Assembly: GCA_023460795.1 (NCBI GenBank)
Contig: JAEWPC010000018.1
Span: 124,001 to 188,000 of the forward strand
Origin: Bacillota bacterium
GTDB taxonomy: Bacteria; Bacillota; Bacilli; Paenibacillales; Paenibacillaceae
Length of the DNA: 64,000 bases
Direction: 5' to 3'
Under the pieces are notes generated by a model, which saw only the letters and a program-made list of their open reading frames with translations, did not search any database and was not told where the DNA came from. Within the stretch, counting starts at the first letter, position 1; each line of letters opens with the position of its first letter. Shown here piece by piece: positions 7,380 to 15,118 of the stretch. A program made the position numbers and the translations under genes.

Positions 7380-9428
7380 TCAACGTAATCTTTCGACATC
7401 AAGAATCAGGCTGATGCTTCCGTCTCCCAAGAGCGTGCAGCCCGTTAGCCCGCTAATCTTCTTGAAGGCGCGAATGTATTCGGGCAGCGACTTAACGACG
7501 ACCTGCTGCTCGCCGATGAGCTCGTCCGCGAACAGGCAGTACGTAGATGTCTCGTTCTCGACCATGACCATGATGCCGGAGGTCAGATCCTGCTTCGCGC
7601 TGCGTGTCCGGAAGCGTTCATGAAGCCGTACGATCGGATAACATTGTCCCCGTACCATGATCATCTCGTAGCCGTTCGGATCCCGAATCAAATCCTTGTC
7701 GGTCGGCCGGAACGATTCTTTGATCGCCGTTATCGGAATCGTATAGCGCGAGTTGCCGACGCTAATGTTCATGCCGTCGATGATCGCGAGGGTAAGCGGT
7801 ATTTTGAAATATACGTCCGACCCGGCCCCCTGTTCGCTTTCTACCCATACCGAACCGCCAACGGCCTCGATATTGCTTACCACGACGTCCATGCCGACGC
7901 CCCGTCCGGAAAATTCGCTTACCTTCTCCTTCGTCGAGAAGCCGGGGAGGAAGATCATGGCGTAGATTTCTTTATCCGTCATCTCCTGTTCCGGCCTATG
8001 GAGCAGACCGTTGCGCCTTGCTTTCTCCAATATGCGCGCCTTGTTCAAGCCGCCTCCATCGTCCCGAATCGCAATGAAGACGTCGCTTCCGACGTTGCGG
8101 GCTTCCAGCGTAATCGTCCCCGTCGCGTCCTTGCCGGCGCGAATTCGATCCTCCGGCATCTCGATGCCGTGATCGATGGCATTACGGATAATGTGCATAA
8201 GCGGATCCGATATCCGTTCGATTATGTTCTTGTCCACCTCGGTCTCTTCGCCGATCAACCTCAGTTGGACGTCTTTCCCAAGTTTTTTGCTTACGTCGCG
8301 AACGATGCGGTACATCTTATGGAAGGTTGCTGTAAGCGGTACCATTCGAATCGACATGACCATATCTTGAATCTCGCTCGTAATCTTCCGGAGATGGCGC
8401 GCCGATTTCATGAAATTCTCGAGAGATAATCCCCGGAGGTCGGGATTCTGCGTCACCATCGCTTCGGAGATCACAAGCTCGCCTACGAGATCCATGAGCT
8501 TGTCCAGCTTCGATACGTTAACGCTTATAATACTCTGCTGGATGCTCGTCTGATCTTCTCGTTCCGGCTGCCTTGCGGGAGGGGCGATATCCCCGCCAGG
8601 AGGACCGTTAATGCCAGGGGAGGCAAGCAATGCCCCGTCCCCATTCTCTTCTCCGGCCGCGGCAGACGTATCCGCTTCGTCGATCAGCGACAGCTCGAAC
8701 GATCGAAGATAGGAGGCTCGGCTGAAGAATTGGTGCAGTTCTTCGTCGGTCGCCGCGCTTCGGAACCATATGCGGAAACCTTCGCTTCGGATCACGTCCG
8801 CCGACGCTTCGTTGACGGCGATGTCCGAAGGCTCGTAGCGGCATTCGTCGGCCATCTCGCCAAGATGATGCGCCACTGTAAACGCTCTCAAATTTTCCAT
8901 GCCTGAGGAGTCATCGAAGAATAAATGGGCGAAATAGGATTTCGACTGCGAGAAGTAGGTTGTTAGAGCGGGTTCATCGGCAGTTTCATCCGTCCGCGAT
9001 ATGCCGGCGCCGACATCGGAATCGGGATCAAGCCGAACGAGAAAATCGCGTACCCGCACGATGATGTCGGTCGTATCGCCGTCGTTCTGATCGCCATTCT
9101 TCAGTTTGTGCAGCTCGACTTTGATCAGGTCGCTGCCTTCTAATACAAGATCGGTTAATTCGGAATTGTCGACATGCTGAGGCTTGTGTTCGCGGAGATA
9201 ATGGAGGACGTCCTCCAAGGCATGGGCAAGCTCCGCAATATTCGAATATTTCATCGTTGCGGCAGAGCCTTTGATGGTGTGCATGGCACGGAGAATTTCA
9301 TTGATGAGTTCAGGGGAATAGTCGCCCGCCTTCTCGGCTAGCAGTACGACACGATCGATCTGTTCGATCAATTGTTCCGACTCGAAGAAGAACATTTCGA
9401 TAATCGAATGGTCTAAGTAATTGTCCAT
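7380..9428 (-). CDS. cheA: Chemotaxis histidine kinase CheA
   Basis: 682 residues. HPt domain at the N-terminus with the phospho-accepting His50 (AMHTIKGSAATM); a P2-like region (about 190-245, CheY/CheB docking); dimerisation helices after SVNVSKLDKLMDLVGELVI; the ATPase domain with the N box (HIIRNAIDHGIEMPEDR), G1 (IRDDGGGLN), F box and G2 (FSGRGVGMDVV); and a C-terminal CheW-like domain. First gene of the operon, with TTTGGAGGG before the ATG and a good promoter 84 bases upstream. Despite the P2-like region no cheY is encoded nearby, so output must go to a distant CheY or to another target. Confidence 0.97.
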   Translation of the reverse strand: MDNYLDHSIIEMFFFESEQLIEQIDRVVLLAEKAGDYSPELINEILRAMHTIKGSAATMKYSNIAELAHALEDVLHYLREHKPQHVDNSELTDLVLEGSDLIKVELHKLKNGDQNDGDTTDIIVRVRDFLVRLDPDSDVGAGISRTDETADEPALTTYFSQSKSYFAHLFFDDSSGMENLRAFTVAHHLGEMADECRYEPSDIAVNEASADVIRSEGFRIWFRSAATDEELHQFFSRASYLRSFELSLIDEADTSAAAGEENGDGALLASPGINGPPGGDIAPPARQPEREDQTSIQQSIISVNVSKLDKLMDLVGELVISEAMVTQNPDLRGLSLENFMKSARHLRKITSEIQDMVMSIRMVPLTATFHKMYRIVRDVSKKLGKDVQLRLIGEETEVDKNIIERISDPLMHIIRNAIDHGIEMPEDRIRAGKDATGTITLEARNVGSDVFIAIRDDGGGLNKARILEKARRNGLLHRPEQEMTDKEIYAMIFLPGFSTKEKVSEFSGRGVGMDVVVSNIEAVGGSVWVESEQGAGSDVYFKIPLTLAIIDGMNISVGNSRYTIPITAIKESFRPTDKDLIRDPNGYEMIMVRGQCYPIVRLHERFRTRSAKQDLTSGIMVMVENETSTYCLFADELIGEQQVVVKSLPEYIRAFKKISGLTGCTLLGDGSISLILDVERLR

Positions 9429-9511
9429 ACGCCCTCCAAATGTCTGGAATCGTAGTTGCGGAAAATCGGAGTACCATGCGTTGGATAATTGCCATAAAGA
9501 ATATTAAGGAA

Positions 9512-9540
9512 ATTCTATCCTACAATTCGACATGTTACAA
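9512..9540 (-). promoter_or_regulatory. SigA-type promoter for the che operon
   Basis: On the minus strand TTGTAA (9540-9535), 17-base spacer, TAGAAT (9517-9512). It lies 84 bases before the cheA start. Four of six and five of six matches to the housekeeping consensus, with optimal spacing; it is not a SigD-like sequence. Confidence 0.6.
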
Positions 9541-9712
9541 CATAAATCTACATATTCAAAGGTATTGATTATTTGTATAAGACTTGTATACCTCGCTATC
9601 GACATCAGCTAAGCATGACGTCATGAATGACCCCCGTCACTACCGGATGACACGTCACTTCGAATACATTATTGGTAGGTCAATTAACGTGAATCCCGAA
9701 GGAGGATTTAAC

Positions 9713-9937
9713 ATGTACGCAAGAACGCCCACCAGAACCAAGTTGAAAATGCTGCTGTGGAGCATCGCGCTTATCGCGGTCGTCACCTTATGGTACGCTT
9801 CCGTCAAGTGGCAAGCTGACCGCTCGAATGTACCCACGGGCACGGGCATCGTCGGCGTCATCGATCAGACAGGCGATATCGAGCTCGCCCGCCGGATTAT
9901 CGTCTACCAAACGCCTTCCGTTGCAGCCGATGCTTAA
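9713..9937 (+). CDS. Small single-pass membrane protein, unknown function
   Basis: 74 residues. The ATG is fixed by GAAGGAGGA six bases upstream; a longer frame from 9584 has no ribosome site. A basic N-terminus (ARTPTRTKLK) precedes one membrane helix (about residues 14-31, LLWSIALIAVVTLWYASV), then a short outside segment. I do not recognise a family. A terminator follows immediately, so it is monocistronic, divergent from the che operon. Confidence 0.75.
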   Translation: MYARTPTRTKLKMLLWSIALIAVVTLWYASVKWQADRSNVPTGTGIVGVIDQTGDIELARRIIVYQTPSVAADA

Positions 9938-9950
9938 TGGATTATCAAGA

Positions 9951-9985
9951 ATGGCGCTCCTCGCTTCAGCGGGGGCGCTATTTTT
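9951..9985 (+). terminator. Rho-independent terminator
   Basis: GC-rich hairpin (TGGCGCTCC paired with GGGGGCGCTA) followed by TTTTT, 15 bases after the stop of the small membrane protein gene. Confidence 0.8.
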
Positions 9986-10035
9986 GCGTTTAAGCCTTTT
10001 ATAACGTGTGCTGGAAAAAATTTATCAATGTACGA

Positions 10036-10065
10036 TTGACAATAGTGTATGACATACAATATGAT
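10036..10065 (+). promoter_or_regulatory. Promoter with palindrome, candidate PadR operator
   Basis: TTGACA (10036-10041), 18-base spacer, TATGAT (10060-10065). Inside the spacer is the perfect palindrome TGTATG-A-CATACA (10046-10058), well placed for autorepression by the PadR protein encoded 20 bases further on. Promoter directly visible; PadR binding inferred. Confidence 0.7.
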
Positions 10066-10085
10066 GTGATCAAGAGGTGACAACC

Positions 10086-10439
10086 ATGTCTCAGTTCGAG
10101 GAACTGTTATCCGCGTTCGAAGTGGAATTGAAACGAGGCACGCTCACGCTGGCCGTCCTCAGCCAATTACAGACGCCCAAATACGGCTATTCCCTTCTCC
10201 AGGACCTCGTCGACAAGAACATCGAGATCGAAGCCGGAACGCTGTATCCGTTGCTCCGGCGCTTGGAGAAGCAAGGAATTCTAACGAGCGATTGGGATAC
10301 GGCGGAAAGCCGTCCCCGGAAGTACTACACGCTTAGCCAGACCGGCACGCAGGTCTTCGAGAAGCTGAGCGATAATTGGCGGAGCATGACTCGCCAGATC
10401 GACCAACTATTAGGAGGAGTGCAAGATGGAAGTCATTGA
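10086..10439 (+). CDS. PadR-family transcriptional regulator
   Basis: 117 residues. A winged helix-turn-helix with the PadR signature YGYSLLQDLVDK, EAGTLYPLLRRLEKQGILTSDW and RPRKYYTLSQTG, followed by a short C-terminal helix (subfamily-2 size). The ATG at 10086 has AGAGGTG six bases upstream; an in-frame GTG nine bases earlier is less likely. It overlaps the downstream HAAS membrane gene by 14 bases. Such pairs usually encode a repressor that reads envelope or antibiotic stress together with the membrane protein. Confidence 0.93.
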   Translation: MSQFEELLSAFEVELKRGTLTLAVLSQLQTPKYGYSLLQDLVDKNIEIEAGTLYPLLRRLEKQGILTSDWDTAESRPRKYYTLSQTGTQVFEKLSDNWRSMTRQIDQLLGGVQDGSH

Positions 10440-11415
10440 TCGTTACGTATATGCGGTCGTTAAAAGGCTGCCGGAGAAGTCGAGAGCGGAGGTGGAACGC
10501 GAGCTTCGGTCGAACATCGAAGACATGCTTCCCGACGATTACGAAGAGGCCGACGTTCATCAAGCGTTGCTATCGCTCGGCAATCCTGCCGCATTGGCGG
10601 AGCAATACCGCGAGACGAAACGTTATTTAATCAGTCCGGAGCTGTACGGCAACTATATATACGTGCTCAAGATCGTCTCGATCGTCGCATTGATCGCCCT
10701 CCCGATCGCCGCCTTCGCGGAGGTGCTGACGGATGACCGGGGAGATGGACCGTTCGATTTGCTTATCCGGGCATTCGTCCAGTCAATCTTGATGGCTTTC
10801 CAAGCCGCTATGCCTGTGTTCGGCATCGTCACGCTGATCTTCGCGTTCTTGGAACGCGTGGATAAGAAGTATTCGCAATGGCCGTACACGGGCAAGCCGT
10901 GGACGATCAAAGACCTGAATGAGGTCCCTGCCCGTCACCCTCGCGTCATCGCCAGGTCCGAATCGATCTTCTCGATCGTGATCAGCGTTGTGTTCGGCAT
11001 CGCGATATGCTTCTACCCGGAATTGCTCGCCTGGTATTCGAACGATAACGGCGATTGGAGCAGCGTGCCGATATTCAACGAATCGGAGCTTCGCCCCTAT
11101 ATCCCGTTCCTGCTGGCTTTAACGGCGTTCAGCGTCGTCATCGCGACGCTCAAGCTGATTCAACAGAAGTGGACCGCGCATCTCGCCTGGCTCAACGTTC
11201 TGGTTAACGTCTGCGATATCGCCTTCATCTGTACCTTCTTCTTGGACCCGAGCTTAGTCTCCGATGCATTCATCACGACGTTCGCGACCAACTTGGAAGC
11301 CGACCCGGATACTTTCCGGGGCATTTGGGATAACAGCAAGCTCGGTCTAGGGGCGTTCCTCTCGATCATGATGGCCTGGGACGGGGTTAACGGCTTGATC
11401 AAGGCTAGGAAGTAA
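10426..11415 (+). CDS. HAAS-domain multi-pass membrane protein
   Basis: 329 residues. The N-terminal about 70 residues (VKRLPEKSRAEVERELRSNI, SLGNPAALAEQYRE) match the helical HAAS/DUF1700-type domain usually paired with PadR regulators. It is followed by about six membrane helices starting near residue 80. The ATG follows AGGAGGAGTG inside padR, so translation is coupled. Probably a sensor or modulator working with PadR; the substrate or signal is unknown. Confidence 0.85.
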   Translation: MEVIDRYVYAVVKRLPEKSRAEVERELRSNIEDMLPDDYEEADVHQALLSLGNPAALAEQYRETKRYLISPELYGNYIYVLKIVSIVALIALPIAAFAEVLTDDRGDGPFDLLIRAFVQSILMAFQAAMPVFGIVTLIFAFLERVDKKYSQWPYTGKPWTIKDLNEVPARHPRVIARSESIFSIVISVVFGIAICFYPELLAWYSNDNGDWSSVPIFNESELRPYIPFLLALTAFSVVIATLKLIQQKWTAHLAWLNVLVNVCDIAFICTFFLDPSLVSDAFITTFATNLEADPDTFRGIWDNSKLGLGAFLSIMMAWDGVNGLIKARK

Positions 11416-11460
11416 CGGATTCGTTGCCGAGCTTGAACTCGGTTATCTATCCGAACGGCG

Positions 11461-11469
11461 TGCTATAAT
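11461..11469 (+). promoter_or_regulatory. Extended -10 promoter of the Crp/Fnr-type gene
   Basis: TGCTATAAT is a perfect -10 with an extended TGN. No good -35 is present. Transcription would start near 11476, upstream of the terminator-like hairpin at 11491-11528. Confidence 0.5.
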
Positions 11470-11490
11470 AGTAATAACGAATAATACAAC

Positions 11491-11529
11491 AAAAGCGAAA
11501 AGCCCGCATACGCAGGCATTCGCTTTTTC
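11491..11529 (+). terminator. Terminator-like hairpin in the leader of the Crp/Fnr gene
   Basis: AAAAGCGAA (11491-11499) pairs with TTCGCTTTT (11519-11527), with an inner GCC/GGC stem, and runs into TTTTT then the ribosome site TAGGAGT. It could end the PadR/HAAS transcript. Because only 18 bases separate it from the next start codon, any promoter for that gene must lie upstream of it, so it may act as an attenuator. Confidence 0.65.
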
Positions 11530-11547
11530 TACTTAGGAGTCTATTCG

Positions 11548-12042
11548 ATGATCTTACATAAAGGCGAGACGTTGTTCCGGCAAGGGGAGTCGGGGCCGCT
11601 TTATCATCTGCACAGCGGTCTGCTCAAGATCGTCCGAGTCCATCAGGACGGTTCGCAAATTCTGGTCAATCTCATTACGCCAGGCGAAATCATTCCTCAC
11701 CATTCGCTAATCAGCCCCAATCCTTATTTCGGAACCGCGGTAGCTCTCGTGACTTGCGAGGTTGATATTCTGCCCGGGCAGGAATGGTACCAAGAGCTCG
11801 AGCAGAATCCGGAGCGTTATCGGTCGATCGCCCTGCTGTTGCAGGACAGATTGCGGATGCTGCAGCAGCGAATAGACCAACTAACGGAAATCGCGCCGGC
11901 CAAGAAGCTGGAGAAGCTTCAGGCGTGGTTCCAAGCCTATGTTTCACCCGACTCGCTAACCGACGTGCTGACTCAAGAGGAGATCGGCCAGTTCCTCGGG
12001 CTTCGGCGCGAGACCGTCAATCGGCTGCTTCGCAAGTCTTAG
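11548..12042 (+). CDS. Crp/Fnr-family transcriptional regulator (short form)
   Basis: 164 residues. An N-terminal cyclic-nucleotide-like beta roll (from FRQGESGPLYHLHSGLLKIV), a dimer helix (about 92-118) and a C-terminal helix-turn-helix, TQEEIGQFLGLRRETVNRLL. The recognition helix RRETVNR carries the Arg-Glu-x3-Arg pattern that reads TGTGA half sites in E. coli CRP. Only one cysteine (Cys70) is present, so an Fnr-type iron-sulfur cluster is unlikely. The protein ends right after the recognition helix, shorter than most relatives. It is convergent with hmp, whose promoter has a matching GTGATC-GA-GATCAC site, making it the likely hmp regulator. Confidence 0.9.
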   Translation: MILHKGETLFRQGESGPLYHLHSGLLKIVRVHQDGSQILVNLITPGEIIPHHSLISPNPYFGTAVALVTCEVDILPGQEWYQELEQNPERYRSIALLLQDRLRMLQQRIDQLTEIAPAKKLEKLQAWFQAYVSPDSLTDVLTQEEIGQFLGLRRETVNRLLRKS

Positions 12043-13298
12043 CGACCTGCTAAAGCCTCCTCCTGTTTGGCTGCCGTAGAATGCGCCAGCGTACCCGCCG
12101 GGCCGAAAAACTCATAATGAATGTCCGCGTCGGCGACGCCCCAAGCCGTCAAGAGCGCGTATACGGCTTTCATGAACGGCACGGGGCTGCAGAAGTAGAA
12201 GCTCGCGTCCGGGCTCGGAACTACGCCCTGAATCCAAGGCAAGTCGATATAACCTTCTTTGCCGTAGGCGTTCGTCTCCCGGTCTCGGCTCGTCGGCTTC
12301 TCGTAGATCCAATGAACGGACACGTTCGGAGAACGCGCGGCCACGGCCTCCACTTCTTGTCTTAACGCATGTACGTCTCCGCTCTGCGCAGCATGAATGA
12401 ACGTAACAGGTCGCGTAGTTCCAGCCTCTACCAACGTGTTCAGCATACTGACCATCGGCGTTAACCCGACTCCGCCGCTGATTAAGACGACCGGTCTAGC
12501 GTCCCGCGTATTCAGAATAAAGTCGCCCGCAGGAGCCGACAGCAGCAGGGTGTCTCCCTGCCGGATATGGTCGTGCAAGTATACCGATACTTTACCCGCT
12601 GGAACCTCAGGAAGCGTATCCTCCCGTTTGACCGAAATTCGGTAATAAGACTTGCCCGGCGCATCGGACAAGCTATACTGCCGCATATGCGTATAAGTTT
12701 CTCCCGGGATTTCCATTTTTACGCCGACATACTGCCCGGGTTGGTACGAAGCGATCGCGCCTCCGTCCTTCGGCACTAGATAGAACGATGTAATGACCTC
12801 GCTCTCTTGGACTTTGCGGTCCACGACGAATTCCCTGTATCCGGCCCATCCGCCTTGCTGCTGCTCGGTCTGCTTGTACATCTCGTCCTCGACTTCTATG
12901 AACACGTTCGCGATGACTTGGTACGCGGCGGCCCATGCCTGCAAAATCTCTTCCGTAGCCGCGTCGCCGAGAACTTCCTTGATCGCGCGAAGAAGGTTCT
13001 CGCCGACGATCGGATATTGCTCCGGTTTCACGCCGAGGCTGCGGTGCTTGTGCGCGATCTGTCTCACCGCCGGCAGCAGCGTCTCCAGCTTATCGATATG
13101 CTGGGCGGCCGCGTACACGACGTTAGCTAGCGCGGTCTGTTGCCTTCCTTGGCTCTGATTCGCGTGGTTGAAGATGTTGAGCAGCTCCGGGTGAGCGGAG
13201 AACATATTCCGATAAAACCGTTTCGTAATATCGACACCGTGCTTCTCCAGCACGGGGACCGTAGATTTGATGATCTGTATCGTTCTCTCGCTTAGCAT
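12039..13298 (-). CDS. hmp: Flavohaemoglobin (nitric oxide dioxygenase)
   Basis: 419 residues with the complete family architecture. The globin domain has Tyr29 (RFYRN) and the proximal haem ligand His85 (AHKHRSLG). An FAD-binding barrel follows (MRQYSLSDAPG, YYRISVKRE), then an NAD-binding domain (PVVLISGGVGLTPMVSML, FYFCSPVPFM). It oxidises NO to nitrate using oxygen and NADH in the cytoplasm. It overlaps the last bases of the convergent Crp/Fnr gene by 4 bases. A Crp/Fnr-type palindrome sits near position -42 of its promoter, suggesting direct activation. Confidence 0.97.
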   Translation of the reverse strand: MLSERTIQIIKSTVPVLEKHGVDITKRFYRNMFSAHPELLNIFNHANQSQGRQQTALANVVYAAAQHIDKLETLLPAVRQIAHKHRSLGVKPEQYPIVGENLLRAIKEVLGDAATEEILQAWAAAYQVIANVFIEVEDEMYKQTEQQQGGWAGYREFVVDRKVQESEVITSFYLVPKDGGAIASYQPGQYVGVKMEIPGETYTHMRQYSLSDAPGKSYYRISVKREDTLPEVPAGKVSVYLHDHIRQGDTLLLSAPAGDFILNTRDARPVVLISGGVGLTPMVSMLNTLVEAGTTRPVTFIHAAQSGDVHALRQEVEAVAARSPNVSVHWIYEKPTSRDRETNAYGKEGYIDLPWIQGVVPSPDASFYFCSPVPFMKAVYALLTAWGVADADIHYEFFGPAGTLAHSTAAKQEEALAGR

Positions 13299-13333
13299 GG
13301 CAGGTCCTCTCTTTCATGACTTGGGATGAACCC

Positions 13334-13376
13334 AGTATATAAAGAAGAGGACTTTGTTATACGTGATCGAGATCAC
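13334..13376 (-). promoter_or_regulatory. hmp promoter with Crp/Fnr-type activator site
   Basis: The palindrome GTGATC-GA-GATCAC (13363-13376; the full site reads CGTGA-N6-TCACA) is centred at 13369.5. A TATACT -10 on the minus strand (13339-13334) puts the start of transcription near 13327, so the palindrome centre is about -42, the class II activator position. The -35 (GTATAA) is poor, as expected for an activated promoter. Confidence 0.7.
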
Positions 13377-13383
13377 ATCAAAT

Positions 13384-14373
13384 TCAAACGATCTGTGGCG
13401 AGATGACTTGCACGTACGTGCCTTCCTCCGCTTTTCTCTTCGCATTCTCGTTCATCATTCGAATTTCGGCCGACAACTCGGAAGAACGGATGATCCGTCC
13501 ATCTTGAAGGAAGACGGACGGATCGATTAACCTCGTTTTTATTGTACGATGCCAATGATATTCGTCCTTATTCTCCTTCACGATGACGCTCCTATGAATG
13601 CTTCGGAGCAGATCGGAGACTTCGGCGTCGCTCGATGCCTGCAACAGATCCATGACTTCCTCATCGGTTCCAAGCAGCGTGTCCAACGTTATGATTTTCT
13701 TACCCACTGCAGTCCGCAAAGTTTTAGCCAACACTTCATACCCATAAAGATTAAGAGGGTGCATGAAGAAATCAATGACCTCTTTGTAGTAAGTTCGCAC
13801 GAACCACTCGGCTGTCTTCAGGTCGCGTATGTATATTTTCCCGTCGTTAACGATTAGATGGCCTAAGAAAATATCGAGTTCTTCTCTCGTGATACTGCCG
13901 TATCGGTACATATCTCTCAGCGTATAATCGATCCTGTCGGCGCAAAGCTCAGGAGCCGGTCGTTCGAGCAAGCTCCAATTCGAGTGGTCGAGAATAATCG
14001 GCCTGTAATCCAATCCGTACCGGCTCAGAATACGAGGGATGTCGGAGTCGGTAATGATGCGATGATAGATGGTTTCGTGGTAATCTTCATTCTTATGACC
14101 TAGCACATAATCAACAACGTGCGAGAAGGCCGTATGCGATACGTCGTGAAGCAATCCCGCGATTTGTTCCTCCAGCGAGCCCCCAAGCGTTCGGATGAGC
14201 AGCATGACCCCTATGGAATGTTCGTACCGCGTCACATCCCACATCTCGTTCACCCAATAACTCGCCCCGCCTTGGTAGACGTCTTTCAGCCTTTGTACGG
14301 GAGGGCTGTGAATGAGCTCTTCTAGAACCCCGTCTATGAGGAACTCGCCGTATACGTCGTCTTTGATCTTCAT
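13384..14373 (-). CDS. HD-domain phosphohydrolase (YdhJ/SAMHD1-like)
   Basis: 329 residues. The N-terminal HD domain has the metal ligands in TRYEHSIGV, GLLHDVSHTAFSHV and a later Asp in ELCADRIDYTLRDM, the pattern of the dGTPase/SAMHD1-like HD superfamily. The C-terminal 130 residues are helical without a recognised domain. Probably a nucleotide phosphohydrolase; substrate not deducible. The ATG has AAGGGGG seven bases upstream. Monocistronic between hmp and a divergent CcdC-like gene. Confidence 0.85.
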   Translation of the reverse strand: MKIKDDVYGEFLIDGVLEELIHSPPVQRLKDVYQGGASYWVNEMWDVTRYEHSIGVMLLIRTLGGSLEEQIAGLLHDVSHTAFSHVVDYVLGHKNEDYHETIYHRIITDSDIPRILSRYGLDYRPIILDHSNWSLLERPAPELCADRIDYTLRDMYRYGSITREELDIFLGHLIVNDGKIYIRDLKTAEWFVRTYYKEVIDFFMHPLNLYGYEVLAKTLRTAVGKKIITLDTLLGTDEEVMDLLQASSDAEVSDLLRSIHRSVIVKENKDEYHWHRTIKTRLIDPSVFLQDGRIIRSSELSAEIRMMNENAKRKAEEGTYVQVISPQIV

Positions 14374-14486
14374 CCATACGCCCCCTTATGACTCTCTACA
14401 TCCCGATCAGATGATAGTTATCACTACTCACGGGCCGGCTGTCTCTATTAGACTAAGAATATCAAATGCAGAGGTGGTTCGGACAC

Positions 14487-14960
14487 ATGAATGGAAGTTC
14501 CGTGTACATCATGATCGCCGCGATTGCGGTGTTGGTATTGTGGAGAAGAACAAGGAGTATGTATCGTCCGATCCGGGGGAACGGAATCCGACTGTTGGTT
14601 CCCCTCATCTTCATCTTGCCCGGCTTGTCGATGTTGCTGAACCCTGAAGCGAATGAGCCGGCGTGGGCGTTAGGCGCCGCTTTCGGACTTGGTATCGTAT
14701 TCTCGATTCCGCTCATCTGGACGACGAATTACGAAGTGCGAGAGGACAGGTTGATCTATGCGAAGAAGAACATGGGGTTCATCGTTGCCTTTCTAGGCAT
14801 ACTCGTCGTACGGTTAGTGCTCCGACAAGAGCTTTCCGACCTCGATCCTGAAGGCCAATTGGCTCTGTTCATGGCGGTGGCGTTCGGCTATCTCATTCCA
14901 TGGAGAATCGTATCTTTCCTGAAGTTCCGTCGCCTGTTTAACCAGTCTAAACCTGCCTAG
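14487..14960 (+). CDS. CcdC-like (DUF1453) membrane protein
   Basis: 157 residues with about four to five membrane helices. The early motif RRTRSMYRPIRGNGIRLLVP, with the Arg-x3-Arg-Pro feature, and the overall size match the CcdC/DUF1453 family described in Bacillus cytochrome c biogenesis operons, though CcdC is dispensable there and its role is unclear. The start at 14487 is chosen because GAGGTGG precedes it with 9-base spacing. No ccdA or other cytochrome c gene is adjacent. Confidence 0.8.
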   Translation: MNGSSVYIMIAAIAVLVLWRRTRSMYRPIRGNGIRLLVPLIFILPGLSMLLNPEANEPAWALGAAFGLGIVFSIPLIWTTNYEVREDRLIYAKKNMGFIVAFLGILVVRLVLRQELSDLDPEGQLALFMAVAFGYLIPWRIVSFLKFRRLFNQSKPA

Positions 14961-14967
14961 AATGTTC

Positions 14968-15040
14968 AATCCCTTTACGGCTCCAATTTGCCGCCTCGTG
15001 GCGACGGATTGGAGCCGTACCGCGTTCAAGGGAATTTTTT
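14968..15040 (+). terminator. Terminator after the CcdC-like gene
   Basis: ACGGCTCCAAT (14977-14987) pairs perfectly with ATTGGAGCCGT (15008-15018). The loop holds a second stem (CCGCC/GGCG), and CCCTT/AAGGG extends the base before TTTTTT at 15035-15040. I saw no SAM or other riboswitch signature in it. Confidence 0.65.
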
Positions 15041-15082
15041 ATAAATTCCATGTTTACAGCTAGGAATAGTATGTATTATGAT
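15031..15082 (+). promoter_or_regulatory. Promoter and GGAATT/AATTCC operator candidate for sbp
   Basis: A perfect inverted repeat GGAATTT-TTTAT-AAATTCC (15031-15049) sits directly upstream of a TTTACA (15053-15058), 18-base spacer, TATGAT (15077-15082) promoter. GGAATT is part of the motif described for the cysteine regulator CymR in Bacillus and Staphylococcus, so sulfur control is plausible; this is inference. Confidence 0.5.
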
Positions 15083-15118
15083 AAGTAAAATTCTATTTTA
15101 TACCAAGGAGGTAAGGAA

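Noticed and set aside
9584..9712. N-terminal extension (43 residues) of the small membrane protein
   Set aside because: No ribosome site, and an excellent GAAGGAGGA precedes the internal ATG at 9713.
14968..15049. SAM or other sulfur riboswitch before sbp
   Set aside because: The hairpins there are explained by a terminator and a short palindrome; no conserved riboswitch core was seen.
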